Shown piece after piece: positions 32,428 to 39,051 of a DNA stretch of 55,535 bases. Location of the stretch: positions 1-55,535 of the IMG/VR virus record IMGVR_UViG_3300048593_000098, one strand, 5' to 3'. The stretch is from a virus. A program made the translations under genes and the position numbers. Numbering within the stretch: position 1 is the stretch's first letter; each line of letters opens with the position of its first letter. The notes beneath the pieces were generated by a model, which was given only the letters and a program-made list of their open reading frames with translations, searched no databases and had not been told where the DNA came from.

Positions 32428-32503
32428 TGGTGGAGAATAACGGGATCGAACCGTTCACCTTCTGCGTGCAAGGCAGACGCTCTACCGAATGAGCTAATTC
32501 CCC
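32428..32503 (-). tRNA. tRNA-Ala (UGC)
   Basis: TCTGC-CTTGCAC-GCAGA, anticodon TGC; CCA encoded; acceptor GGGGAAT pairs with ATTCTCC, with one wobble. Confidence 0.93.
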
Positions 32504-32522
32504 GAATCTATAAAGCGAAGTG

Positions 32523-32645
32523 GGAGGATTCAGTTGTACCTCCATGACCCAGTCAATTACTATCTGTAATCTCGGTCAACGACTCGTTACTGGTTAAGAG
32601 GAGTACCACTCCCCGAGTCTACATTATCCCCACTGACGAGGGGAT
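32523..32645 (-). ncRNA. Candidate structured RNA with four serial hairpins
   Basis: Four strong stems in a row: GGAGG/CCTCC (32523-32543), TGACC/GGTCA enclosing ATTAC/GTAAT (32545-32578), GACTCG/CGAGTC enclosing GGAGT/ACTCC (32581-32619), and ATCCCC/GGGGAT (32626-32645). It lies between tRNA-Ala and the initiator tRNA and codes for nothing. Confidence 0.58.
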
Positions 32646-32687
32646 TATTCAGTCACACTTCTTACGCCGACCGTCGCCAGCGATATT

Positions 32688-32766
32688 TGGTTGCAGAGGT
32701 TGGATTTGAACCAACGATTTCCGGCTTATGAGACCAGCGAGGACGACCAGACTCCTCTACTCCGCG
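32688..32766 (-). tRNA. tRNA-Met (CAU), initiator-like
   Basis: Loop CTCATAA, anticodon CAT. C1 opposite A72 is a mismatch, the identity mark of bacterial initiator tRNA; the 5' CGCGGAG and 3' CTCTGCAACCA resemble E. coli tRNA-fMet. Anticodon-stem GC pairs are partly weakened by G-U. Confidence 0.83.
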
Positions 32767-32772
32767 ATAAAC

Positions 32773-32847
32773 TGGCTCCCTAAGATGGATTCGAACCACC
32801 GACCAATTGATTAACAGTCAACTGCGCTACCGCTGCGCCATTAGGGA
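32773..32847 (-). tRNA. tRNA-Asn (GUU)
   Basis: Loop CTGTTAA, anticodon GTT; acceptor TCCCTAA pairs with TTAGGGA; discriminator G; CCA encoded. Confidence 0.94.
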
Positions 32848-32854
32848 ATAAGAA

Positions 32855-32930
<76 letters not shown>

Positions 32931-33004
32931 AAAACTTATTTAAAGAACACACTATATGCCTATTGACACGCATCTTAAGCGGGACTCACAATAATGTGCT
33001 CATT

Positions 33005-33028
33005 AAATAAGTCTCGAAAGACTTATTT
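33005..33028 (-). other. Hairpin with UUCG tetraloop
   Basis: A 10-bp perfect stem (AAATAAGTCT paired with AGACTTATTT) with TTCG in the loop on the minus strand, 40 bp after the promoter at 33068-33096. No clear U-run follows, so it may stabilise or process the tRNA precursor rather than terminate. Confidence 0.5.
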
Positions 33029-33067
33029 TATTATAACAATGTCAAAGAGCAGGAACTTTATTTATAC

Positions 33068-33096
33068 ATTCTACTACAATTTTTGTAGAAAGTCAA
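33068..33096 (-). promoter_or_regulatory. Sigma70-type promoter within the tRNA array
   Basis: TTGACT (33096-33091), 17 bp, TAGAAT (33073-33068). It would drive tRNA-Thr to tRNA-Val and beyond. Confidence 0.83.
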
Positions 33097-33125
33097 CACT
33101 TATTTTCATTTTTACCAAAATAATT

Positions 33126-33201
33126 TGGTAGGGTCGGTGGGACTCGAACCCACACTGGAGGGATTTTAAGTCCCTTGTCTCTGCCTTTGGACTACGACCC
33201 C
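33126..33201 (-). tRNA. tRNA-Leu (UAA), class I form
   Basis: AGGGA-CTTAAAA-TCCCT, anticodon TAA; CCA encoded. The variable loop is only about 5 nt, unlike normal class II Leu tRNAs, so charging as Leu is uncertain. Confidence 0.78.
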
Positions 33202-33202
33202 A

Positions 33203-33280
33203 TGGGGTGGAAGACGGGACTCGAACCCGCGACATTCGGCATCACAAGCCGACGCTCTAACCAACTGAGCTACAACCACC
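33203..33280 (-). tRNA. tRNA-His (GUG)
   Basis: Anticodon GTG; an extra G-1 faces C73, as in bacterial tRNA-His. Two adjacent U-U mismatches in the acceptor stem are odd. Confidence 0.87.
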
Positions 33281-33281
33281 A

Positions 33282-33370
33282 TGGCGGAACATCAGGGAGT
33301 CGAACCCTGTCTACCCTTTACAGGTAGTACGCATTAGCAGTGCGCTGCATTACCGTCCTGCCCATGTTCC
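33282..33370 (-). tRNA. tRNA-Ser (GCU)
   Basis: GCGCA-CTGCTAA-TGCGT, anticodon GCT; long variable arm; discriminator G; CCA encoded. Confidence 0.93.
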
Positions 33371-33375
33371 AAACC

Positions 33376-33453
33376 TGGAGCGCCGAGTCGGATTCGAACC
33401 GACGACTGGAAGGATTTGCAGTCCTTTGCATTTGACCACTCTGCCATCGGCGC
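33376..33453 (-). tRNA. tRNA-Cys (GCA)
   Basis: AAGGA-CTGCAAA-TCCTT, anticodon GCA; discriminator U; CCA encoded. Confidence 0.93.
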
Positions 33454-33454
33454 T

Positions 33455-33526
33455 TGGTACCAGCAGTAGGTAACGCTCCTACCAAACCAACCTTATGAGA
33501 GTCGGTCGGACACTTATCCTGCTGGC
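33455..33526 (-). tRNA. Non-canonical tRNA-like RNA with CAU anticodon
   Basis: Acceptor GCCAGCA pairs with TGCTGGT, discriminator A, CCA encoded, 72 nt. The anticodon arm CGACT-CTCATAA-GGTTG carries CAT. The D-arm is shrunken (GGA/TCC) and the T-arm stem GTAGG/CCTAC encloses AGCGTTA instead of a TTCRA loop. Met or Ile2 identity is open. Confidence 0.55.
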
Positions 33527-33528
33527 AT

Positions 33529-33604
33529 TGGTGCGTCTAGTAGGCTCCGACCCTACGACCTCACGGTTATCAGCCGTGTGCTCTACCAACTGAGCTATAG
33601 ACGC
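33529..33604 (-). tRNA. tRNA-Ile (GAU)
   Basis: CACGG-CTGATAA-CCGTG, anticodon GAT; CCA encoded. The T-loop is GTCGGAG, so the usual U54 and A58 are replaced. Confidence 0.85.
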
Positions 33605-33611
33605 ATTAACT

Positions 33612-33806
33612 CTACTTCGAATCTGCCTGCGGAGTTACTGCCGCATCTAGAGGTTTTTCTGCTGCTTCTTCTGTTGCATTTGCTGTAGCAAGTGCTTCAT
33701 CTGCTGCAGGACCAGCAGCTTCTGCAACTGATGGCGTTTCTGCGCTGGGAGCACATGCTGCTGTAAGTGCTACAACTGCTGCTGCCATAAAAGTCTTGAT
33801 ATTCAT
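33612..33806 (-). CDS. Small Ala-rich lipoprotein
   Basis: A 64-aa protein with a signal peptide (MNIKTFMAAAVVALTAAC) ending at a lipobox-like Cys18, then an Ala/Glu/Pro-rich tail. ATG 33806 follows AAGGAAG. It would be lipid-anchored at the envelope. It is inserted between tRNA-Ile and tRNA-Lys; possible roles are superinfection exclusion or lysis control, both guesses. Confidence 0.68.
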   Translation of the reverse strand: MNIKTFMAAAVVALTAACAPSAETPSVAEAAGPAADEALATANATEEAAEKPLDAAVTPQADSK

Positions 33807-33834
33807 ATTATTACTTCCTTCGTTAATAGAGTTT

Positions 33835-33856
33835 GAGAGACTAACCGTGATCTCTC
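33835..33856 (-). other. Short hairpin upstream of the lipoprotein gene
   Basis: GAGAGA pairs with TCTCTC around a 10-nt loop, between tRNA-Lys and the lipoprotein start. May be a processing site. Confidence 0.4.
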
Positions 33857-33883
33857 GCGTGCTTATTAAGTAGCAACCCTAAC

Positions 33884-33959
33884 TGGTGGACACTCTGGGG
33901 CTTGAACCCAGGACCTACAGGTTAAAAGCCCGTTGCTCTACCTACTGAGCTAAGTGTCC
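33884..33959 (-). tRNA. tRNA-Lys (UUU)
   Basis: ACGGG-CTTTTAA-CCTGT, anticodon TTT; acceptor GGACACT pairs with AGTGTCC; CCA encoded. Confidence 0.94.
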
Positions 33960-33964
33960 GAAAC

Positions 33965-34040
33965 TGGTAGACCCTGTTGGATTCGAACCAACGACCTGCG
34001 GATTAAGAGTCCGATGCTCTACCGACTGAGCTAAGGGTCC
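33965..34040 (-). tRNA. tRNA-Lys (CUU)
   Basis: TCGGA-CTCTTAA-TCCGC, anticodon CTT; CCA encoded. A second Lys isoacceptor beside the first. Confidence 0.92.
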
Positions 34041-34046
34041 ATAAAC

Positions 34047-34122
34047 TGGTAGACGAGGAGGGACTCGAACCCCCAACCAAACCGTTATGAGCGGTCGGCT
34101 CTAACCATTGAGCTACTCGTCT
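34047..34122 (-). tRNA. tRNA with CAU anticodon (Met elongator or Ile2)
   Basis: GACCG-CTCATAA-CGGTT, acceptor AGACGAG fully paired, CCA encoded. CAU may be elongator Met or, with lysidine, Ile(AUA). Its 5' end shares 2 nt with the upstream CDS stop. Confidence 0.88.
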
Positions 34123-34321
34123 AGATGTAGATTCGATGCTCGAAATCCGGATTCACATGAGCGCCAACTACTTGACGCACGATGTAATAATAATCGATGA
34201 ACCGATCACCGTCACGAGTATACACACCATGGGCATTCCGTGCTTCATCTTCCGACGCATACACGCCAAGGAGCACAGAACCTGCCATATCGAACTCACC
34301 TAGTAATGCAAAAACTTCCAT
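34121..34321 (-). CDS. Small hypothetical protein
   Basis: A 66-aa protein (MEVFALLGEFDMAGSVLLGV, then YASEDEARNAHGVYTRD) with the look of a small beta-alpha-beta fold common in phages. Own promoter at 34349-34377; the TAG stop overlaps the tRNA gene. Confidence 0.65.
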   Translation of the reverse strand: MEVFALLGEFDMAGSVLLGVYASEDEARNAHGVYTRDGDRFIDYYYIVRQVVGAHVNPDFEHRIYI

Positions 34322-34348
34322 AACAATTTCCTTTCAAACTATACACAC

Positions 34349-34377
34349 AGTATACCCCAGATTTAAGAAAAAGTCAA
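34349..34377 (-). promoter_or_regulatory. Sigma70-type promoter
   Basis: TTGACT (34377-34372), 17 bp, TATACT (34354-34349). Confidence 0.85.
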
Positions 34378-34409
34378 GCCCCTATTTTGCATTTTATCAA
34401 ATTATTTTT

Positions 34410-34486
34410 TGGTGACCCCTACGGGATTCGAACCCGTGATCTTCGCCGTGAAAGGGCGATGTCCTAGACCGCTAGACGAAGGGGCC
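34410..34486 (-). tRNA. tRNA-Glu (UUC)
   Basis: TCGCC-CTTTCAC-GGCGA, anticodon TTC; CCA encoded; acceptor with one G-U. Confidence 0.93.
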
Positions 34487-34488
34487 AA

Positions 34489-34577
<89 letters not shown>

Positions 34578-34583
34578 TAAACG

Positions 34584-34820
34584 TTAGAGACCAATCGCGG
34601 TACGATATGTCTCTAGAATCATATCTTCTTCTTGCCGAATATGCGCTTCCTTTTTACGGAGACGAATAATCTGGCGAGTCGCTTTAGCATCGTAACCTTC
34701 GCCTTTCAACTCAGAATAGACTTCCTTACGATCTGCCTTCCTAGCATCAAGATCCGCTTCGATATTTTCGATGCGCTCGATGAAGAGGCGATACTTATCA
34801 ACTGCAATAATGTCACTCAT
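34584..34820 (-). CDS. GapR-like (DUF2312) DNA-binding protein
   Basis: A 78-aa helical protein very close in pattern to GapR/DUF2312: FIERIENIEADLDARKAD, KEVYSELKGEGYDAKATRQI and IRLRKKEAHIRQEED. GapR, from alphaproteobacteria, binds overtwisted DNA and helps replication. A phage copy may manage phage chromosome topology and suggests an alphaproteobacterial host. It sits between tRNA-Ser and tRNA-Gln. Confidence 0.82.
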   Translation of the reverse strand: MSDIIAVDKYRLFIERIENIEADLDARKADRKEVYSELKGEGYDAKATRQIIRLRKKEAHIRQEEDMILETYRTAIGL

Positions 34821-34837
34821 AATATTCTCCTACAAAA

Positions 34838-34913
34838 TGGATGCCCCGTCAGGTCTCGAACCTGAACTCTTCTGAATCAAAATCAGACGTGTTGCCAATT
34901 ACACCACGGGGCA
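34838..34913 (-). tRNA. tRNA-Gln (UUG)
   Basis: TCTGA-TTTTGAT-TCAGA, anticodon TTG; CCA encoded. First tRNA transcribed after the promoter at 34934-34962. Confidence 0.93.
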
Positions 34914-34933
34914 AGAACCTCAATAACAAAACC

Positions 34934-34962
34934 AATATACTATAGATTTATAAAATAGTCAA
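34934..34962 (-). promoter_or_regulatory. Sigma70-type promoter for the tRNA array
   Basis: TTGACT (34962-34957), 17 bp, TATATT (34939-34934). Confidence 0.8.
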
Positions 34963-34976
34963 CACTTTTCTTCAAA

Positions 34977-35471
34977 CTATTTGTATGGGTCGTAATTTCT
35001 TCCCCATAACCATCCACTCGGTAGACTGAACGATCTTGGGTCGACCAGATGCGTCTTACCACTAGGTTCAACACACCACCTTCGCACCCGCATACTTTGC
35101 ATAAGACTCATCTTGCGACGAGTCTCGTAGGAGTGCCTCCGATTATACATCGGATTATTCTCTCCCCGACGAGTTCCCTTCATCGTCCTGCTAATCTTTG
35201 CTCGATGCTCGTCTGACAATCCATTGGCATTTGGGTTTTTACTACCCTTCTTTGCCTCGGCAATTTTCTCTCTGCCTTCTGGAGTGTGCAATCTATTTCG
35301 TCGGCGAGTTACCTTGTCAACGACTTTAGAGATCTTTTGTTGCTTAGAAGCAGTTTCGCGAATCAACTCAATGTTGGTTGTCTGTAGAATCAGTTCGCGA
35401 GGTTTTGGGACGATTGTTGGATCTTTTACGATCCACAGTTCCGTTTTATGTTGAAAGAGGTAAAACCTCAT
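34977..35471 (-). CDS. NUMOD3-containing protein, possible homing-endonuclease relative
   Basis: A 164-aa protein with three NUMOD3-like helices, HTPEGREKIAEAKKGSKNPN, LSDEHRAKISRTMKG and HSYETRRKMSLM, DNA-binding modules found in GIY-YIG and HNH homing endonucleases. The usual nuclease domain is not visible; the first 60 residues are unassigned. May be a remnant or DNA-binding product of a mobile gene. Confidence 0.65.
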   Translation of the reverse strand: MRFYLFQHKTELWIVKDPTIVPKPRELILQTTNIELIRETASKQQKISKVVDKVTRRRNRLHTPEGREKIAEAKKGSKNPNANGLSDEHRAKISRTMKGTRRGENNPMYNRRHSYETRRKMSLMQSMRVRRWCVEPSGKTHLVDPRSFSLPSGWLWGRNYDPYK

Positions 35472-35856
35472 TTACAATGCCTTTATCAATCAACGTCAAA
35501 TCATGTTCCCGATCAATGTATTTAAACTCTACATGGTCTGGATCAAATTCCTGTAGCGCCTCGAAGACATCCTTCGTATTTAGCGCCGAGCACGTATACA
35601 CATCCAGTTGCATGAGAGCAGGAGAAACCTCATCCCAAACATGCATAGCAATATGCGATGTTTCGATAATAGTAACTGCAGTCAAACCACGATTGCCTTC
35701 CATGTCACTGTAAACAGCATATGGACCCATTAGTATCTTCATACCAATTTTATCAACCAGAGTCTTCATCCAGTCCTGGATTGCCTCTGCGCATTGTGGT
35801 GGATTCTTCAATTCAGCTCTGATAATCAGATGTTTATGCTCAAGAATTTGCCCCAT
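35446..35856 (-). CDS. S-adenosylmethionine decarboxylase-like (SpeD family)
   Basis: A 136-aa protein with the AdoMetDC pyruvoyl-site context: IIETSHIAMHVWDE, where canonical enzymes have SESHI.IHTWPE, followed by LMQLDVYTCS. Ser67 could form the pyruvoyl group, but the residue before it is Thr instead of Glu. Family members make decarboxylated SAM for polyamines; some phage-type members decarboxylate amino acids. Overlaps the NUMOD3 gene by 26 bp. Confidence 0.72.
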   Translation of the reverse strand: MGQILEHKHLIIRAELKNPPQCAEAIQDWMKTLVDKIGMKILMGPYAVYSDMEGNRGLTAVTIIETSHIAMHVWDEVSPALMQLDVYTCSALNTKDVFEALQEFDPDHVEFKYIDREHDLTLIDKGIVNEVLPLST

Positions 35857-35893
35857 CGATGTTCCTTCTTCGTAGGTGCTGGAAAGATCTTAT

Positions 35894-36394
35894 TTATAAG
35901 ACCGACAAAGACTTTTTTGCTCGAGACTGCTTCTTAACCTCTGGTTTCTTCCATCCAGGAAGGAATGATTCTAGCACATCTGCTAATGTAGGATACTTAT
36001 CGAGGAGTTTCTGGTCCTTGACAAGATCGAGCAGTTCTACCTCAGTAGCTACTACGCCCTGACAGATCTGCATCCAGAGTTCTTCCCTACGCCACTGACC
36101 GAGATTCTTTGCGCTTCCATCTGGTAGCAGAGTTAGAAGACGACGAAACTCCTGTGTGATGGTGGTGTCGCCCATATTTTCGGGGAGACCTTCATCCTTA
36201 AAGGGAGTCTTACCTTCTGGTAGATTCCATGGACCTTGTTCGTAACCCACACCCCATGCAATAAATCGCATAAGAATAGAGTTGCCGACTGAGATTGCAC
36301 CAACACGTGCGGAAAGTTCTTCTGTTGTTTTTGCTTCAACTGCCCAGTCAAGAGCCTCGTTGATTTGCCTAAATTTCTTGGGTACTATTGCCAT
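35894..36394 (-). CDS. DUF6433 family T4-type protein
   Basis: A 166-aa protein matching the DUF6433 pattern: FRQINEALDWAVEAKTTEEL, WNLPEGKTPFKDEGLPENMG, and LLDLVKDQKLLDKYPTL. A conserved T4-superfamily protein of unknown function. Its start follows the RNase H stop directly. Confidence 0.7.
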   Translation of the reverse strand: MAIVPKKFRQINEALDWAVEAKTTEELSARVGAISVGNSILMRFIAWGVGYEQGPWNLPEGKTPFKDEGLPENMGDTTITQEFRRLLTLLPDGSAKNLGQWRREELWMQICQGVVATEVELLDLVKDQKLLDKYPTLADVLESFLPGWKKPEVKKQSRAKKSLSVL

Positions 36395-37276
36395 TTAAAA
36401 TTCATCCACTAGTTCAATCAATTGTGTCATACGATTAGCGATAAAGTAGTTCAATAGACCAGAACGGTCGCCACCCTTCTGCATCTCGTAACTATCTATA
36501 ATACTTTCCTTAATATCTTCAGGAATTCTTGATAGATCAACCAGTTCGCGGTTGCGCTGGTAGTTGCGCCACATTTCATCACTGTTGATAAACTCTTCTG
36601 GTTTCTGAGTTTTCCATTCAGCGAGTTTATCTTTACGAATAGGACGCTGACGGTCACCATTGATGAAAGTGTCATCACAGGAAAGGATATTCGGAACACC
36701 GTCACCCTTATCGCCCATGATAATATGTTCCATGAGCACTGCTTCAGGTGATTCCTTCAACTTACAGAACTTCTTTTGAACAGGAGCATACTGTTTAACA
36801 TTGTTCCACTTCTGCAGTTGCTGGAAGTCATGGTCACCAGAAAGAATAAGGAAAGGTTCAGCACTAGGCATGAGACCATCAGTGTTCATAGTCTGACTAT
36901 ACTCGGCGAGCACTGCGATAACATCATCTGCCTCAGCACCATCAACGTCGATTACAGGATAAGGGAAATGCTCTGTGAGTTCGGAGCGAACAAGGTGTAG
37001 CGCCTCGAAGATAGAGTTCCAGTCGAATCCACTTTCATCACGCGACTTCTTACGGTTTGCCTTGTAGTTCGGGAAATACTGACGACGCCAGTAGTGACGA
37101 TTGTCACAGGCGATAACCATATCGCCAAACTCAGGACCAAACTTCTTACGATATGACCGAAGCGCATTGATAATCATGTGACGAACGAGAGGGATGTTTA
37201 CCTCAACGTCACGACGACCCGCCAAATTTGCCATCAGACTGCTGATTGCAGTCTGGTTATAATCTACAACAATCAC
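36395..37276 (-). CDS. rnh: RNase H / FEN-type 5'-3' exonuclease (T4 RNase H-like)
   Basis: A 293-aa member of the FEN/5'-nuclease fold. Acidic metal sites are seen in MIVVDYNQ, VIACDNRHYWRRQYFPNYK (with the conserved arch basic patch), VDGAEADDVIAVLAEY and ILSGDHDFQQL. T4 RNase H removes RNA primers from lagging strands. It begins at a GTG (37276) in a GTGA overlap. It ends TQLIELVDEF. Confidence 0.83.
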   Translation of the reverse strand: MIVVDYNQTAISSLMANLAGRRDVEVNIPLVRHMIINALRSYRKKFGPEFGDMVIACDNRHYWRRQYFPNYKANRKKSRDESGFDWNSIFEALHLVRSELTEHFPYPVIDVDGAEADDVIAVLAEYSQTMNTDGLMPSAEPFLILSGDHDFQQLQKWNNVKQYAPVQKKFCKLKESPEAVLMEHIIMGDKGDGVPNILSCDDTFINGDRQRPIRKDKLAEWKTQKPEEFINSDEMWRNYQRNRELVDLSRIPEDIKESIIDSYEMQKGGDRSGLLNYFIANRMTQLIELVDEF

Positions 37277-37623
37277 GTTTCATCATTCCCATCATTTAAT
37301 TTTGTATCAAGTGCATTACGAATATCAGTTAGTAGATACGTTTCAGGCGTATCAATCCCACGTTGACGCAAGAACATCCCATATACCAGAACAGAAATTA
37401 CTGCTGCATCAGCATAGAAACTATCGTGTTTTGTAATGCCAAACTTCTCAGTGCAAACCTTGGTGATTCCTGCCATGACTGATCGACCTGCACGTTCGGC
37501 GTCTTGATACGAGTTGTAGTCATCAATACCTTCGAGGAAGTATGTAAGAGATTCCTTATCTGGATTTGTATCTTCGAACTTCTTCTTAGGATTAAGAAAA
37601 GTCACGTTATCATTATCGCTCAT
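37273..37623 (-). CDS. Hypothetical protein
   Basis: A 116-aa protein beginning at ATG 37623 (TGATG overlap). SFYADAAVISVLVYGMFLRQ looks helical. Conserved-looking beside RNase H in T4-like phages; not assigned. Confidence 0.62.
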   Translation of the reverse strand: MSDNDNVTFLNPKKKFEDTNPDKESLTYFLEGIDDYNSYQDAERAGRSVMAGITKVCTEKFGITKHDSFYADAAVISVLVYGMFLRQRGIDTPETYLLTDIRNALDTKLNDGNDET

Positions 37624-38744
37624 CAAAACACTTTCAAAATTAATGTAGTCGGAGTCAGTCGCGCACGAACAGGTGCAGGCTTACTCTTAACGGCTGAGTA
37701 CCATTTAGTCAAGTCTTTTTTCGCCAGTTCAGCAAATTCTTTTACTTGAGTCTCTGGTTTACGTAGCAACCGTGAGTTAGAGAAGTTCTCATCAAATCCT
37801 ACAAGACTTGCACCCTTGACAGTAATGCTACCACTGACTGGGTTATAGTACTTGGAGATCTTTCGAGTCTTGGTGTCGAAAGTCCACACTTCACTACAGT
37901 TTAGCAGATTGATAGGTTCGACACTGGCGATACCAAGTGCAGTATCTTCCTTGAGGAACTTTAGGTTCTGGACCAATTTGGTCTTATCCTTTGGTTTCTT
38001 CTTACGAACCTTAGCAACCTGCTTGCTGACATGCGACTTTTTAAGATCGTTGACATAGGATTCGAGCAACTTGACGATATCCTTGACAATCTTCATACCA
38101 GACAGATGTTCGTAACTCTCGAGCAACTGCGATTGCATGTCAGTCAGTTTTGCCTTGGGTATACGACGAACTTCTACCAATTCAGCAAACTCGGCGAGGA
38201 TAGGTTGAATCTTTTCGACGCACTCAAGGTAATGTCTGTCTGCCATACGATATGGCATAAGAATTTGTGCTATATTCTTTACATCTTCGCCAATGACCAG
38301 ATTCTCGATCTCGTCATTAACATCAGATACAATGAAGTGACCTGCAATCAACGGTTTCTTTGCAACCTTGACTACAGGTTCTGGAGAGGTGTCATCCTCT
38401 TCGAGTTTGGTACGCTTATTGAAAGTTTCCTCGACCTTCTCCCAGATACGAGAGGTATCTCTGTCGTTAAGAGGGAACCCACGCATAGCGATACGAGCTG
38501 AATTAGCATAGGTGCGTGGAAGCAACTTGTCAGGAATCTTACTGAGAGTTTTCAGTTTATCCCTATCACCCTTGAACCAGTCGCTCAAGAATGCACGACA
38601 ATCCTTAGCATCCACGATGTAATTATACCAAGAGAGAGCATTACCAAACTCTGCCTGATAGTTTACAGGTTCGTAGTCGGCAACCCAAATGGGTTCGACA
38701 CCAACGAATTTCGATTCAGCAATAGGGACTTTCAACTTATGCAT
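37623..38744 (-). CDS. Conserved T4-type protein of unknown function
   Basis: A 373-aa protein. Notable parts: DYEPVNYQAEFGNALSWYNY near the N terminus, a central helical region, a basic stretch (KKSHVSKQVAKVRKKKPKDK) and a C-terminal beta region. Resembles unassigned T4-like proteins near replication genes, probably nucleic-acid binding; no catalytic motif seen. Confidence 0.68.
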   Translation of the reverse strand: MHKLKVPIAESKFVGVEPIWVADYEPVNYQAEFGNALSWYNYIVDAKDCRAFLSDWFKGDRDKLKTLSKIPDKLLPRTYANSARIAMRGFPLNDRDTSRIWEKVEETFNKRTKLEEDDTSPEPVVKVAKKPLIAGHFIVSDVNDEIENLVIGEDVKNIAQILMPYRMADRHYLECVEKIQPILAEFAELVEVRRIPKAKLTDMQSQLLESYEHLSGMKIVKDIVKLLESYVNDLKKSHVSKQVAKVRKKKPKDKTKLVQNLKFLKEDTALGIASVEPINLLNCSEVWTFDTKTRKISKYYNPVSGSITVKGASLVGFDENFSNSRLLRKPETQVKEFAELAKKDLTKWYSAVKSKPAPVRARLTPTTLILKVF

Positions 38745-38772
38745 GGGTTCACCTCATCAAATTTATAGATTA

Positions 38773-38801
38773 CTTATACCGCATTTCTGCAGAAAAGTCA
38801 A
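38773..38801 (-). promoter_or_regulatory. Sigma70-type promoter
   Basis: TTGACT (38801-38796), 17 bp, TATAAG (38778-38773). Confidence 0.75.
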
Positions 38802-39049
38802 GCCATAAATTTGACATTTGTGATAGTATCATATCTGAAAGAGCGCCAAGCAGACTTTTCAGTATCCCAGACAGGTAGAACATCAGGGTTTACCACCTTA
38901 CTTTCAGCAGGAGTTGTTTTCTTCTCGGGCACTACGCTTTCCTGCAGAGTACATTTGATGACTCGAACATCACCATTAAGTTTTGTGAACGTCACTTCGG
39001 CGTTCATCTTCTTAAGATTCTTTACGAGCATTTCACGGTCAATTTCCAT
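38798..39049 (-). CDS. DUF2693-like SH3-fold protein
   Basis: An 83-aa protein: VTFTKLNGDVRVIKCTLQES then VLPVWDTEKSAWRSFRYDTI, the two-strand blocks of DUF2693 phage proteins. ATG 39049 chosen; a GTG at 39055 in GTGA overlap is an alternative. Function unknown. Confidence 0.7.
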   Translation of the reverse strand: MEIDREMLVKNLKKMNAEVTFTKLNGDVRVIKCTLQESVVPEKKTTPAESKVVNPDVLPVWDTEKSAWRSFRYDTITNVKFMA

Positions 39050-39051
39050 AA

